Part shown: piece by piece, positions 23,869 through 40,234 of the stretch
How the letters are laid out: each line of letters opens with the position of its first letter
Position numbering within the stretch: the first letter of the stretch is position 1
DNA from: Macrobrachium rosenbergii
Taxonomy: Eukaryota > Arthropoda > Malacostraca > Decapoda > Palaemonidae
Assembly (NCBI RefSeq): GCF_040412425.1
Contig: NC_089756.1
Location: forward strand, 469,534-533,533
Direction of reading: 5' to 3'
Length of the DNA stretch: 64,000 bases
Translations under genes and position numbers: made by a program
The notes under the pieces: generated by a model
What the model was told of the DNA's origin: nothing
Database searches by the model: none
What the model saw: the letters and a program-made list of their open reading frames with translations, nothing else

Positions 23869-26560
23869 AGTTCAACGAGCGATTTGTATATGGGAGACGA
23901 TATCCACTTATGCCTCACTTGCTGGCCGCGTGGGTTAAATACGTCCACTGTAGTCCTGAGTTCTTGTCCTTCGCTGGTTCGAGCCCACGGGACGACGAAC
24001 TTATTATCAACTAAAAAATTCCCCTTCGGTAACATATATGAAAATATATTATTTCCGAGGTAGAGCGAATTGGATATTAAAGGACGTTTGTAGCTTACTG
24101 ATTGTAAATGAATCACGGTGATGTGATAAAAAGTCATAATATGGCTGCGTGTGACAAACTCACAACATGGTTAGCATGGCAGAGGTGGGTGGATATCATC
24201 TCTAAATACAAACACCTGAGTTCGACGGGCGATTTGTATATGGGAGACGATATCCACTTATACCTCACTTACTGGCCGCGTGGGTTAAATGCGTCCACTG
24301 TAGTCCTGAGTTCTTGTCCTTTGCTGGTTCGAGCCCACGGGACGACGAACTTATTATCAACTAAAAAATTCCCCTTCGATAACATATATGAAAATATATT
24401 ATTTCCGAGGTAGAGCGAATTGGATATTAAAGGACGTTTGTTGCTTACTGATTGTATATGTGTCACGGTGATGTGATAAAAAGTCATAATATGGCTGCGT
24501 GCGACAAATGGACTACACGGTTAGCATGGCAGAGGTGGGTGGATATCGTCTCTAAATACAAACACCTGAGTTCGACGGGCGGTTTGTATATGGGAGACGA
24601 TATCCACTTATACCTCACTTGTTGGCTGCGTGGGTTAAATGCGTCCACTGTAGTCCTGAGTTCTTGTCCTTTGCTGGTTCGAGCCCACGGGATGACGAAC
24701 TTATTATCAACTAAAAAATTCCCCTTCAGTAACATATTTGAAAAAATATTATTTCCGAGGTAGAGCGAATTGGATATTAAAGGACGTTTGTAGCTTACTG
24801 ATTGTATATGGATCATTGTGATGTGATAAAAAGTCATAATATGGCTGCGTGCGACAAGCGCACTACACGGTTAGCATGGCAGAGGTGGGTGGATATCGTC
24901 TCTAAATACAAACACCTGAGTGCGACGGGCGATTTGTATATGGGAGACGATATCCACTTATACCTCACTTGCTGGCCGCGTGGGTTAAATGCGTCCACTG
25001 TAGTCCTGAGTTCTTGTCCTTCACTGGTTCGAGCCCATGGGACAACGAACTTATTATCAACTAAAAAATTCCCCTTCGGTAACATATATGAAAATATATT
25101 ATTTCCGAGGTAAAGCGAATTGGATATTAAAGAACGTTTGTAGCTTACTGATTGTATATGAATCATGGTGATGTGATAAAAAGTCATAATATGGCTGCGT
25201 GCGACAAACGCACTACACGGTTAGCATGGCAGAGGTGGGTAGATATCGTCTCTAAATACAAACACCTGAGTTCAATGGGCGATTTGTATATGGGAGACGA
25301 TATCCACTTATACCTCAATTGCTGGCCGCGTGGGTTAAATGCGTCCACTGTAGTCCTAAGTTCTTGTCCTTCGCTGGTTCGATCCCATTTCACGACGAAC
25401 TTATTATCAACTAAAAAATTCCCCTTCAGTAACATATATGAAAATATATTATTTCCGAGGTAGAGTGAATTGGATATTAAAGGACGTTTGTAGCTTACTG
25501 ATTGTATATGAATCACGGTGATGTGATAAAAAGTCATGATATGGCTGCATGCGACAAACGCACTACACGGTTAGCATGGCAGAGGTGGGTGGATATCGTC
25601 TTTAAATACAAACACCTGAGTTCGATGGGCGATTTGTATATGGGAGACGATATCCACTTATACCTCACTTACTGGCTGCGTGGCTTAAATGCGTCCACTG
25701 TAGTCCTGAGTTCTTGTCCTTCGCTGGTTTGAGCCCACGGGACGACGAACTTATTATCAACTAAAAAATTCCCCTTCGGTAACATATATGAAAATATATT
25801 ATTTCCGAGGTAGAGCGAATTGGATATTAAAGGACGTTTGTAGCTTGCTGATTGTATATGAATCACGGTGATGTGATAAAAAGTCACAATATGGCTGTGT
25901 GCGACAAACGCACTACACGGTTAGCATGGCAGAGGTGGGTGGATATCGTCTCTAAATACAAACACCTGAGTTCGATGGGCGATTTGTATATCGGAGACGA
26001 TATCTACTTATACCTCACTTGCTGGCTGCGTGGGTTAAATGCGTCCACTGTAGTCCTGAGTTCTTGTCCTTCGCTGGTTTGAGCCCACTGAACAACGAAC
26101 TTATTAGCAACTAAAAAATTCCCCTTCAGTAACATATTTGAAAATATATTATTTCCGAGGTAGAGCGAATTGGATATTAAAGGACGTTTGTAGCTTACTG
26201 ATTGTATATGAATCACGGTGATGTGATAAAAAGTCATTATATGGCTGCGTGCGACAAACGCACTACATGGTTAGCATGGAAGAGGTGGGTGGATATTGTC
26301 TCTAAATACAAACACCTGAGTTCGACGGGCGATTTGTATATGGGAGACGATATCCACTTATACCTCACTTGCTGGCCGCGTGGTTTAAATGCGTCCACTG
26401 TAGTCCTGAGTTCTTGTCCTTTGCTGGTTTGAGCCCACGGGACGACGAACTTATTATCAACCAAAAAATTCCCCTTTGGTAACATATATATGAAAATATA
26501 TTATTTCCGAGGTAGAGTGAATTGGATATTAAAGGACGTTTGTAGATTACTGATTATATA
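23869..26560 (+). repeat. 350-bp satellite array with tRNA-like boxes
   Basis: Nearly eight tandem units; corresponding points lie at 24452, 24802, 25152, 25502, 25852 and 26202, exactly 350 bp apart, while the first interval is 344. Each unit holds TGGCCGCGTGG (close to a Pol III A-box) and, about 43 bases later, GGTTCGAGCCC (an exact B-box form) in the earlier units. Later units have GGTTTGAGCCC. Both strands stay open for 76-117 codons in most units, but there is no protein motif, and I take those frames as a by-product of the repeat. Confidence 0.93.
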
Positions 26561-27038
26561 TATGTGTGTGTGTGGGTATGCATGTACAGCATGTTGCAAA
26601 ATTCTTGTTACTCGATTTCAGTGATTTTCATTCAAAAGTCGCTAACTGGCAACTCCTTCCTTCTTCACATTTCGGATGGAGCTAAGTTGCAACGACGAAA
26701 CATTTTGCAACTTCGCTCAAAAAAATATACAGTTCACTAAGCATGGTTTTAAAGTATCAATGCTATATTTTTTATCAAAATATCCGGTAGATCATTATAA
26801 AAACATGAACGCAGTAATTTTTAATTAGGGTAAATATGAAGAGACGTAAATACTTAATGAAATTGACTTTTTAGCCACCATAGTAATATATTTAACGTAA
26901 TGAACGTATCGGAGATGTACTGTAGTTGCGGCGTGGTCTAACCAGACGTCAACTGCTCAAATGGCTGTTTGCCTCCCTCCCCTTACCCGTAGGCCAAGTG
27001 TACTTCGCGCTTCTCGATTATGTCATTCTTATTAATCC

Positions 27039-27111
<73 letters not shown>

Positions 27112-27112
27112 T
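27039..27112. repeat. (AAT)n microsatellite
   Basis: About 24 perfect AAT triplets. Confidence 0.97.
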
Positions 27113-27292
27113 TCTTTAATGACGGAAGTATACCACACCAAGACTGTGGGGGAATTTCACAGATCTTGCTTTAGGTCTTATAGACACCCTTGATAAGTTG
27201 CAAAAATTTGATGCAACTATATATTGTTGCTATCTGAAATATAGCCTAGTATGTTATAAAGCCAATAGCATAGGCCTAGACTCCAGAGCCAT

Positions 27293-27294
27293 CA

Positions 27295-27376
<82 letters not shown>

Positions 27377-27377
27377 T
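27293..27377. repeat. (ATT)n microsatellite
   Basis: About 28 ATT triplets, the reverse complement type of the preceding tract 180 bp away. The two could pair as a hairpin. Confidence 0.97.
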
Positions 27378-27531
27378 ATAATACGTTGTTGTCATTTTCC
27401 AGAATCTGTGCACAATAGGTGTGGCTGATAATGTCCGCCTTGAATATAGTCTTTCATTTCTAAAGTAAAAGTAGAATAATAAAAGGTAGAATTCATTGTA
27501 TTTCTAAGAGCGAAGACTACTCTCCACCTCG

Positions 27532-27532
27532 C

Positions 27533-27571
<39 letters not shown>
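27532..27571. repeat. (TTTA)n microsatellite
   Basis: About ten TTTA units. Confidence 0.95.
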
Positions 27572-28657
27572 TCTTTTCTTCATACTGAAGAAACTCCTCG
27601 GGATACTAGACCTATGTAGCCTTGGCTGTAGCCTTAGTTATGACTTGTATTAATTTATTGCAGGTATCGAAATCATGACCCTGACTAACATTTGCTTTAT
27701 AAACAAAACTGCAAAAGCGAAAAGAGTAATAACACTGAATTCTTATCCCAAACGCATCAGTTTTTATCATTAGACTTTGCTGTGCTTATCTTTTCTTTTT
27801 CACTCCATCGCGACTCCTCTTCTCCTTCACAGTTTCACTGTAGTATCCAGACTGATCTGATGACGGTTCCACGACTCACGGGAGGGAGGGAGGGAGTCAC
27901 GGTGAGCCTCACGAGGGAGCCATGCTACAGTAACGTATTTAGTTTACGTTCTGAAATATTATTATAGCATGAACTGTTTTTGTTTTTCATCATCCAATAT
28001 ACTTCAGTTGTAAGATTCTACATAACTAGTGACCAGATTTCCCTTATATATACATACACGTTTACAAAGTAAAATACAAGATTTAATAATAAGTGGCAAC
28101 TCTAGAAGAACAACGCTTGTCCAGTACAAAAATAAAGTCGCGCGAGTTTTGCTGCATACTGTACTATGTGTATATATAAATGTATACGTCCACTCCGGTT
28201 CTCTGCAAAACTTTTGAGATGAACTTGCTATCTTATTTCTTTCCTCCCTTTGCTTGTCAGCTATGGCACTCACTCAACTGAGAGGCAGATGGTTTTTCAC
28301 CGAAAACAATGAGACTTTATGAGCCATACAAAGAATCACTATTAATTGGCGTATATCTTCCCATATTTCAGACACCCGAGGACATACCTGTCTACTTGGG
28401 TCCCTGTATTGAATGTTGATAGCAATGAATATCATTAAAAATGTTACCTTCAAACTGGATGTTTAGCTGGAGGTCTGAGCCAGCAGTAGAACATCTGAAT
28501 ACTTAAGTAGGTTCTGTCTTACGGCCTTCCCTTATGTTATATATGTGTATGGTAATGAAACCTCTCTACGGCTTTGTGGTTCTTAAGAAATTGATATATG
28601 CAAATTTCAAACGATCATGGACAAACCTTCACCACGTGTACTCTTCGTGTAGCCTTC

Positions 28658-28683
28658 ACACACACACACACACACACACACGC
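28658..28683. repeat. (CA)n microsatellite
   Basis: Short CA run in otherwise unique DNA. Confidence 0.95.
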
Positions 28684-29418
28684 TCAGATAAAATTTGTAT
28701 CTTCATATATCAGTGGAAAAAGACTTTAAAATTCAGACTGAGGATAATGGTATTTTTGCATAGAGGAGGATGCTAAATCTAAAATCAAAGAAGATCAGAA
28801 CCCTGACACAGTGTTAGGCTAAGTAGAAGAACCCATGTTATGTTAAAGAAAAGATTTGTGGGCAAAATAGAATAAAAGTCCAACAGTAATGACGAGATGA
28901 ATACTGATAAAAATGAAATGTAATTTCTCCTTTACGTTAATTTTGCCGTTGACATTCGTCATTGTTAGGAAGTATTAAATGAGAGAAAGAGTTAATGGTG
29001 GAGGGTTAGAAGGGCAGATATTGCATATATATATAAGGCTTGCAAACTTTGGATATCCTGTGTTTGTACTGTATATATGAATGCATGCACATCTTCTCTT
29101 CGGCCTCCGGCAGCAGTCCAGGATCAGTGCGTGGAAAATCTGACATTGGGGTTAGTAACCCAAACACCAGTTTCTGAAGAGACTGGTCGGAGGAGCTCAA
29201 GTACTGCAACTTGGAAAGGGGGTGGGAACGGGAGTGGGGAGACGCGAACGTTTCCTGTCTCCGCTTAATTAAACGGCCCTTAAAAGAGGAGTCGGTTCTG
29301 ATGATATATAAGCCGTAATCTCGATTCATCGTATTCAGCTCCTGTCTCCCGATGCTTTTGCTTCCCATGTCACTTACGGGGCTCATGAAAAGGTTCCTGT
29401 GGGATTCGGAGGAACTAT
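28684..29418. other. No gene recognised
   Basis: Open frames on either strand are short and without motif. Confidence 0.5.
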
Positions 29419-29958
<540 letters not shown>

Positions 29959-30092
29959 TTCTCAACAAAGCAAATTAAAGGTTAGTCTAACAAGTGCGAT
30001 CTGATTAATAATCTATGAAATCTATGTGCATTGCTGGACTTTAGTTTTAATGTCGATATTCGCAACTAGTAATGAAAATAACTGCATACACG

Positions 30093-31738
<1,646 letters not shown>

Positions 31739-31739
31739 T

Positions 31740-31901
<162 letters not shown>

Positions 31902-32020
31902 TGTATGTATATATAAGATTCATAGAATAATTTATAATATATTCCTAATTAACTTAATTAATTCTTAGATTAACATAAGTCACTAGTTATAATTAAATTC
32001 TTAGAGAGTTTAAATAGCTT

Positions 32021-32095
32021 GTCTAATCCTTCAGGCCAGCCTAGGAGAGTTGATATTAACTCAGTGGTCTGGTTAAACTAACGTTAAAAAAAAAA

Positions 32096-32097
<2 letters not shown>
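32021..32097 (+). mobile_element. 3' end fragment of tRNA-type SINE
   Basis: GTCTAATCCTTCAGGCCAGC and CTCAGTGGTCTGGTTAAACT match the tail of the SINE at 49362-49646 and, less closely, the 3' end of the I-like LINE. The fragment ends in an A-run. Confidence 0.8.
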
Positions 32098-32343
<246 letters not shown>

Positions 32344-32348
32344 TGTAT

Positions 32349-34994
32349 TAGGGTTGCCAGATCCCGATTTTGGGACATGTCCTGAATTTGATAATTTTGT
32401 CCTGAGTCCCGGATAGACCCTCCCGGGATAATTTTTTGTCCCGGATTTCGTTCATCATAAAAAAAAAGTAAATAATGAAATAGACTAATAATAAATGAAT
32501 AAATCAAATAAAGATCATTACATTATAAAATAAATTAAGTAATGGTTTTCAGTTGAAATTATATTGATGAAAATATAATTTGAATAACCCAACGAATCAA
32601 CGATGCTGCTAAAAGTTACGTGACGACTGACGCAGTCAATCGCGTTTGCAACTTGTTCGGTTGCTTGGCTGCGGTCTGGTGAGTGGCGAGCTGCACTCCT
32701 GCATCAATACTGTATTAGTCTCTCATTCAAGTGTGTGTCCCGTTACTGTTTGCTACGGCCTACCTTTTTCATCTTTAAAACAAGATGTCAAAACGTAAAT
32801 GTAAGTTTCGAGATGAATATTCCAGCGAATGGACATTTATCAAACAAGGCAGGAATTGTTATGAAGCAAACTGTCGATTATGCCATTGCGATTTCACTAT
32901 TGAACATGGTGGGAAGAATGATATCATCAAGAGGCAGCACATAGAAACCACAAAGCACAAACAAAACGTTTCCTCCACTTCAAAAGATGATAAAATAACA
33001 AATTTCTTGATCAAGAAAAACACAGATGAAGAAACTAAGATAATAGCAGCAGAAGTTGCCATGGCCTTTCATACTGTTTGCCATCATCAGTCATTCAGTT
33101 CAAATGATTGCACGAATGTACTACTGCCAACAGTATTTCCTGATTCCAAAATTGCAAGCAAATTTTCTAGTGCTAGGACAAAATGTTCTGCAATAATTAA
33201 AAACGTTCTGGCTCCACATAGCATTGCCGAAGTTGTTAAAGATATAAATAATTCTTCTTTTTATAGCATATCTACAGATGCAAGTAACCATAATGCTGAG
33301 AAAATATTTCCGTTGATTGTACAATATTTTTCACGGAAGAATGGCTTGCAGATAAAATTATTGCGAGTAAAATCCCTTCCAAATGAGACCTCGGAAACAA
33401 TTTCAAACTTCTGCAGAGAGAGCCTCATCGAATTAGGACTGGATGTTAAAAAATGTGTAGCTTTTGGTGGCGATAACACTAATACTAATTTTGGTGGACG
33501 TTTACGTAAAGGCACAAATAATGTCTTTTCGAAAGTCAAGAAAAGCATGAATGACTCGATGGAAGGTGTAGGATGCCCAGCCCATATTCTCCACAATGCT
33601 GCACATACCGCTGCCAATGTCTTGTCTATTGATGTTGAAGTAATCGTTGTTAAAGTGTTTTTATACTTTAGTATTTCAGACACACTGTTCGAACTGAGAA
33701 ACTGAAAGAATTCTGCTACTTTGTTGGTGTTCAATATGCATCAGTTCTCTCTCATTCTAAAACTCGTTGGCTTTCTTTGATGAGGGCAGTTGAGAGAATC
33801 CTAAAATTATTTGAAGCACTGAAATCTTTCTTTGCTTCTGAAGAAAAAGCTCCTCAAATTCTTTTAGATTTTTTAACAATCCACTGAGCGAAGCCTACCT
33901 ATATTTTGTTCACAGTCTTGAGTATGTATTTAGCAGCAGGATTATGAAGATTGAAAGAGAGATAACAGCATTATTGAAGTGCTTGGCTGTTTAAAAGAAA
34001 TAGTTGCTTTAATAAAGGCAAGAATGGATGAAAAGTTTATTCCTCTTAGTGTTAAACGGTGCCTTAAAGATGATGAAATCACATCTCAAGAGATGAAAAA
34101 TTCCTACTTGAGGTGGATAACTACTACGTCACTTGCCATGACTATCTTAAGAAATGGGCTTCATCGTTAGAAAGTTTTGATATCTTTTCATGGATGTTAT
34201 TAGATACACTTCCAGCATGGGAACAAATACAATCGTCTTGTCTAGTGTTAAAAACAAAGGTGTAAACATTGACGACAACATCCTTTTCTGTCAGTGGTCA
34301 ACATTTAAAATACTCCTTGATAAACAAATGCAGAGTAAACCTGAAGAATGGATGACCAAGATGTGTCATGAAAAATGGCTTTATCCTACAGCAGTTCGAC
34401 TTCGAAGAACAGTATTCTGAGATATTAATTTTGTGTCAATATTTGTTTAGTATACCTGCGCATAATGCAAATGTTGAGCGTGTCTTTTCTATGATGAGTG
34501 CTCAGTGGACTGACGAGAGGAATAAATTGGATGTGACAACTGTAGAGGCTATTTTACAGTGTAAGTGGAACATAAATTGTCATTGCAAGGAATTTTACTG
34601 GCAGGTATTAGGAAATATGGAACTTCTAAAGAAAGCAAAATCATCTGAGAAATACAACTAAAATAAAAAGTTAAATTTTCATTATTTCTGTGCATACAAT
34701 TTTCTTATTTTCATTTATCTTCAGTTTTCATATGAAAAAGATACTTTGGTATCTTAATTATTTGTAATGATTACAAATTTTCTGGATTATTTTCCGTTTC
34801 TTCAGTTTATTTATTGTAATTTGCATTAAATATTAGCTTAACAAATTTTTTTTCTTAATATCCTATTAAAATACTTGCTTGATGTTTTTCACTGCGTCTG
34901 TATCTATTTATAATATGTTTATCTGGGGATGTCTATGTATTAGAGAGATTTTAAGAATGTCCCGGATTGCTTATCTTGAAATCTGGCAACCCTA
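32349..34994 (+). mobile_element. hAT transposon with 8-bp target duplication
   Basis: Both ends read inward as TAGGGTTGCCAGAT. The 8-mer TACTGTAT flanks the element exactly at 32341-32348 and 34995-35002, the target duplication length of hAT elements. At 2646 bp it has room for a full transposase, which is present but broken. It sits inside an (AT)n tract that continues on both sides. Confidence 0.95.
32785..34661 (+). pseudogene. hAT transposase, frameshifted
   Basis: The first frame (32785-33705) gives 306 residues. It has an N-terminal BED-type zinc finger (CRLCHCDFTIEHGGKND followed by a His pair in KRQHIETTKHKQ) and then the start of the catalytic region (YSISTDASNHN, FGGDNTNTNFGG, CPAHILHNAAH). 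Later frames carry the rest. The last (34368-34661) holds the hAT dimerisation motif IPAHNANVERVFSMM followed by DERNKL. Frame changes near 33680, 33880, 33965, 34140 and 34400 break the gene. The protein would cut and join the element ends; this copy cannot, although the perfect target duplication suggests limited age. Confidence 0.93.
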
Positions 34995-34999
34995 TACTG

Positions 35000-35125
<126 letters not shown>

Positions 35126-35422
35126 GTAGTGTATGACTGGAAATTGAATGACCATTGGGAGAGCAAGATCTCTTCCAGGGATGGAGTGGAGTTTTTTTTC
35201 TATTTCCGATCATTTAAGTGTAAAACGTTTTTGTAATTCTTTAATGCACTTCAGAAGCTAACGAAGAGAGTGTATATTATACAATTTATATTTTTTAAAA
35301 GATTTTGATTTCATGTTTCAGTCATATAGTAACCTAGAGGGTGAGAGATCACATTATAATAGATACGTATTGCAAGATTAGGATACCGTTGGAAACCTTG
35401 TATTTTATTAGTGCTAGGGAAA

Positions 35423-35423
<1 letters not shown>

Positions 35424-35491
<68 letters not shown>
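35424..35491. repeat. (CT)n microsatellite
   Basis: About 33 perfect CT units. Confidence 0.97.
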
Positions 35492-35492
<1 letters not shown>

Positions 35493-35667
35493 ACGCCAAT
35501 GATGACAAATGATTTTTTTTATGCCGCGCCTTTGAAAGGCAAAGTGAACTTACAGTTGAACAAAGACGTTTCCTCTGTGCAAATAAACTGTACTGAGAAA
35601 CGCCCCGGTTTGAGGAGACATTAAACATATGAAAAAATATCAGACCATTATGCAGGCAATGTAAAAC

Positions 35668-35670
<3 letters not shown>

Positions 35671-35739
<69 letters not shown>
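35671..35739. repeat. (CT)n microsatellite
   Basis: A second CT run of the same length and orientation, 180 bp after the first. Confidence 0.97.
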
Positions 35740-35742
<3 letters not shown>

Positions 35743-35960
35743 ATTTAAGAAACAAGATGTATTATTACGTTTCAGCAAATGAGCCTTCAGTTAGCAGCCA
35801 TTTACTGAAGAGCAGGAAGGGTTACCTTATTATCTTCCGAGAGGAAAGGAGAGGTTCACGGTGGCATATATGCACACATTAAGTTCTAACACTTCCTCAT
35901 ATTTAGACGGAAGTCATATTAGCGTCAGTTCTTGGTTGGTAAGCAAAAAAAGTACACTGG

Positions 35961-35962
<2 letters not shown>

Positions 35963-36049
<87 letters not shown>

Positions 36050-36056
36050 TATACAC

Positions 36057-36089
<33 letters not shown>

Positions 36090-36096
36090 TATACAT
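35963..36096. repeat. (AT)n microsatellite with ACAC interruptions
   Basis: AT run with TACACATATA breaks near 36045-36085. Confidence 0.96.
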
Positions 36097-38757
36097 GTCT
36101 ATATTAACCTAATTCTTTAAATTTCATTAAGACAAAATGATTCAATCTTATCTGGATACATGAAGAATGTTTTGTTTATTTGTTTTAATCTCACTTCATA
36201 GTTCATAATTCTCTTTAACATTTTTTCGCAACTAAGAATTGATTGTTGTATCGTCTTCTTCCCGCTCATTTTTTACCAGTGTTAAATAAATAAGGGAGTA
36301 TTATCCCCCGAGGACATGTGATAAATCATACCAATACCGTTATTTTACCCAGGACAATGATAAGCCTCCAATCGCCTCACAAAATGTTTTTGTATAACAG
36401 TCGTGGTCTGAATGCTGAGGTATGCTATTATGCAGTTTAAAGAATTTTATATTAAGGTTTTACTATTATTCTGTTTTGGTAACTGTTTCTTCTTCGCCAT
36501 CCATAATGTATAGCAATTCATCTTGAAGAATAAAAAAACAAAAAATACCCGATTAACTTTGTAATAGGGTTGCAATTACTAAATCTGCTAATATTAAACA
36601 GTCAGTGAAGGAAAGCTGTGAAAGCGGAACCCACAGAAACATAGCAGTTAAAATAATAATCGAGAGTGCACCAAAATTGACATAAATAAATGAACATCAA
36701 ATGAAAAAATGGAATGGAATAAAAGTATACCAGACACGTTCCTCAGAAATGCGACAGTTGCAACGTGACAAATTTTAAGGAAGATGAAGTGAAGTTAATA
36801 TGGAAATAATGCAGATTAAATAAATTTTTTTCCCTTTCAACTTCCTCCTTAAATTTTCGGGGAAGAGTATCTAGTTCTCTCGTTTATCCTAATTATTATA
36901 GAAAAAATAATAATAATGAAAACAGGAGAAAAAATATTTTGGTGTACATGAAATTACACCTAATATTATTGAAGGGCAAAATTGAACAGCGATTCTCATG
37001 ATGTCTCGCCTTTATTTTCCATTGTCTTTCCAACGCTTCCAGCGAAGATTATGGGCACTTCGCCAAATTTCTTCACGGACGAAGTGAAAAGAAACTCGGA
37101 GATGCGATATCTGCTCTGACTTACCTACTGCTTGTCTCGATGATGTCGAGAAAGGTGAAATAGCTCCAGAGCAGGAGCAAAACAGGTCTGGTGCTCCATA
37201 AAGCTGCGAAATGCCAGGGCCGTCTCGAATCAACAAGATAATAAAGGAAGATGTGAGTTTCTGCGAGTTTTTTTGTGGGGGGAATTCCAATGCAGAGAAA
37301 CTTGGACTTGAATTTTTTGAGGGCAGTTATTTTTCCACAAAAGCAGATCTCGAAGTCAGTCCCTCATATTCATCATTATGAAATACAAAGGGTCTTATAA
37401 GTTTGGGTGTCATATTAATCACAAATGCTGCATATATCTTGATTTTCCCTCTGAGAAATTTTGCAGTCATTCCAGCTTCTAAATGTTTATCCTAAATTCC
37501 CCTTAAGTAGCCTATATTCTTTCTTCAAACTGTTTATCCTCATTTCTGGTCACTTGATGGATGGATTTGTAAACTCAAAAAGCTGACTTCTTCAGTCAAT
37601 CGCCTCTGTTGGTAGGTCAGATCCTGTAGCTACACACCAGACGTCTTGAGACCTTAAACACCTCACCACACGTCCGGACAGCCTCTAGGTAAGCCTCCTT
37701 GCTGGGATAAACCGAGTTAATCTAGACCAACCAACCAGTCAAACACCATAGGGCATAACCTTTGAAGCAAGCAAAAGATAAAAGCGAAATGTATGTGGGG
37801 AGGCTACTAAGTATAAATGAATTCGCCATTCATCACCATGCTTCAGATTTCTCGTACCCGTACTATTTTAAGCCGCAGAGCAGAGTAATGCGTTCAGAGG
37901 ACCTTAGGTCGTCTAAATTGCAATGTTTTTTAATCGCTTTGTCTTGAACTTACTTGACTAGAAGGTCACCTGGCAACTTCTGAAGGGATTTACATATGTA
38001 CTTTCTTGGTTAACTGACAACTCCAAGAGTGACGAGTGGAATCATACAAACCATGTCGTCGATATCATTTCTTTTTTTGTGCATGACAGAAGAGGACGCT
38101 CTGACAGGAAGTTCAGTTCTTTCTCTCGTCTGGTGCCACGTTGTTGGGATAATTGTTCGTTTAGGCATAACTCAGTGCCCACCATTCAAGTTCTTTATGA
38201 TCCTCTTTCATTTTTATGTACATTTCTGTATTGTTATAATGCATGCACACATCTGCTCTGCTCTGATTATCATTAGTACATTCGTATACTATATTCAGCA
38301 AAATCACAAACATTTAACATTTTTTTGTTTGTTTGTGCGGTAATGTTATCATATTGTGCATAAAAGCCCAAAAATGCTTCCTCCCATTCCCACCTCATTG
38401 CAAGCCAGAAACTACCTTGCCATTAGCCAAGATTTAATATTCTCCTTTAATTCTTATTAAGACATGCGACTTAAGGGAAATTACCTTATAAGTGGAACGT
38501 TCTGTCTTGTCTCCCTCTTGTAGACAGGCAAATTGGATCTTTGCCCCAGACGTTGTGGAAATCCTGTCTGTCCCCATGCATGTCAAGAAGTTCCTCGTCC
38601 TACTTTTTTTTAATAAATGTATCGGAGTCTGATCTACGCTTAAGAACTGTCCATTCTCCATAATTATGTGTCGCTCCCCGAGATCTAATAAGGTAAATAC
38701 AAGAAAGGAAAATTGTGTCTATTATACATCTGCTGGAACTGACATACTTCGTCAGGA
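36097..38757. other. Unique AT-rich DNA, no gene recognised
   Basis: The longest stretch without repeats or element remains. Open frames (for example 37012-37290 minus and 38029-38343 plus) have no known motif and no convincing splice structure. A host exon cannot be excluded. Confidence 0.4.
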
Positions 38758-39476
38758 AGGCCCCTCGTTTTGGGACCGCCTTGACGTGGTGAGGGGGCTC
38801 TTGAACCCCAGGAATCCGTTCCCGGGTTTAAGTCCAAGAGTCCCATATGGCATTATCATATATATTTGTTTGGATTATATTATGTGGAATTTTCCACTGT
38901 TACTAAAATTAATTGGACCTGATAAATAGGAAAAGATATCATAGCTGGGAATGGGTTTATATCCGAAGCTAAATAGTGAGAACTGTGGTAGGATCATCAA
39001 CTGCCCGATAATGTTCAGACCTGAGAGTTATCGGATTGATAGCTCAAAGGCGGAACTATTCTTTAGGGCTAAACCACGGATTCCAGGGGGTCTGGTTCTA
39101 GGGATAGGACTCTCGGCATTCTATCCGGTTTGCCCATGATATGATTAGGGTGGGGACGATTGTATTCTTGAAATACTCTCAGTCCTAGCAAGCGGGTTTG
39201 GCTTACACTTGGGCCACTCGAATCATGTTGTGCCATCCCCTGTGGGGTAGGGTAGGGAGCGGACATTTGGGAGTCAGTTCTCACTTGTGCCATTGGTGGA
39301 AGTATAAACTCCATGAAAGGCTGATGATATCTTTTTAAGGTTTTCAGGTTTCTTTTTTATTTTTTTTTCTCTTTCCTTCAATCTTTATGCTAAGTAGTGT
39401 TAAAGATTTAAGTACCCCTGGACCCTCTAATGGCATTGTTCCAGCACAGATGACGACCGCAGCTCCAGCACAGAGC

Positions 39477-40207
39477 TATATGAGATGAAGAACCTGAAAG
39501 TAATAAATTGAAAGTAATAAAACCTAATGTTAAAAAATGGAGTTCATCATATCAGAGAGAGAGACACGCACAAGTAATTTTAACACATCTCAGAATAGGC
39601 CATACTCGTCTGACACATGGGCACTTAATGAGCAGCCCACATGGCCCGTCTCCGGAGTGCTCAGAATGCAGAGTAATAATAACAGTCAGACATGTGTTAT
39701 GTGAGTGTCCAAAGTATGACCAACAACGAATGTCAACTTTTGGAAATAGATCAGAGAAAGAAATTTTGTCAGAATCTTTTACATTTTCAGTGGTTCAAAT
39801 TTTGATGTTCTTGAAGAACTGTAATTTAATTAATAAAATATAAAAATAAGTAAATAATAAAAGCTCGAAAGCCCTTTTAACACTTGTTGAATTTAAAAAA
39901 AAAAGGGCAAAATTTAAAAATTTCGCTTAATTTATATCCTGAATTTTAATATACCGTTTTAGTATGTATGTAAGGAAGTCTGAGTAAATGTATTTATTGT
40001 ATGTATGTGTTTCAGTATGAGAAGACGTGCCTATGTGCAGTTTTTAATTTCATTTTAATTCATTCATCATTGTACTGAATGATCTATTGGGTCCTAGCGC
40101 TTGACTTCAGGCCTGGACCTAGTATTTTAATCAAATCCTTCGGGCCAGCCCTATGAGAGCTGAAAGTCAGCTCGGTGGTCTGGTTAAACTACTTTAATAA
40201 TAATAAT
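39477..40207 (+). mobile_element. I-like LINE copy 2, 5'-truncated, 12-bp target duplication
   Basis: This 731-bp segment corresponds to copy 3 from about 48232 to its end, including the ORF2 C-terminal part (frame 39508-39843) and a short AAT tail. The 12-mer CCAGCACAGAGC flanks it exactly at 39465-39476 and 40208-40219, inside copy 1. It is a textbook 5'-truncated LINE insertion into a relative. Confidence 0.93.
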
Positions 40208-40234
40208 CCAGCACAGAGCAAATCTTCTAGCATG

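Larger units (their letters stand above)
26561..28657. other. AT-rich DNA with microsatellites, no gene seen
   Basis: No coding frame with recognisable motif. Simple repeats are listed separately. Confidence 0.5.

Noticed and set aside
24108..26485. Repeated 76-117-codon frames on both strands in the 350-bp satellite
   Set aside because: They recur with the satellite period and overlap on opposite strands, and I see no protein motif.
36097..38757. Possible host exons
   Set aside because: No frame has a known motif or a convincing acceptor and donor pair, so a gene cannot be claimed from sequence alone.
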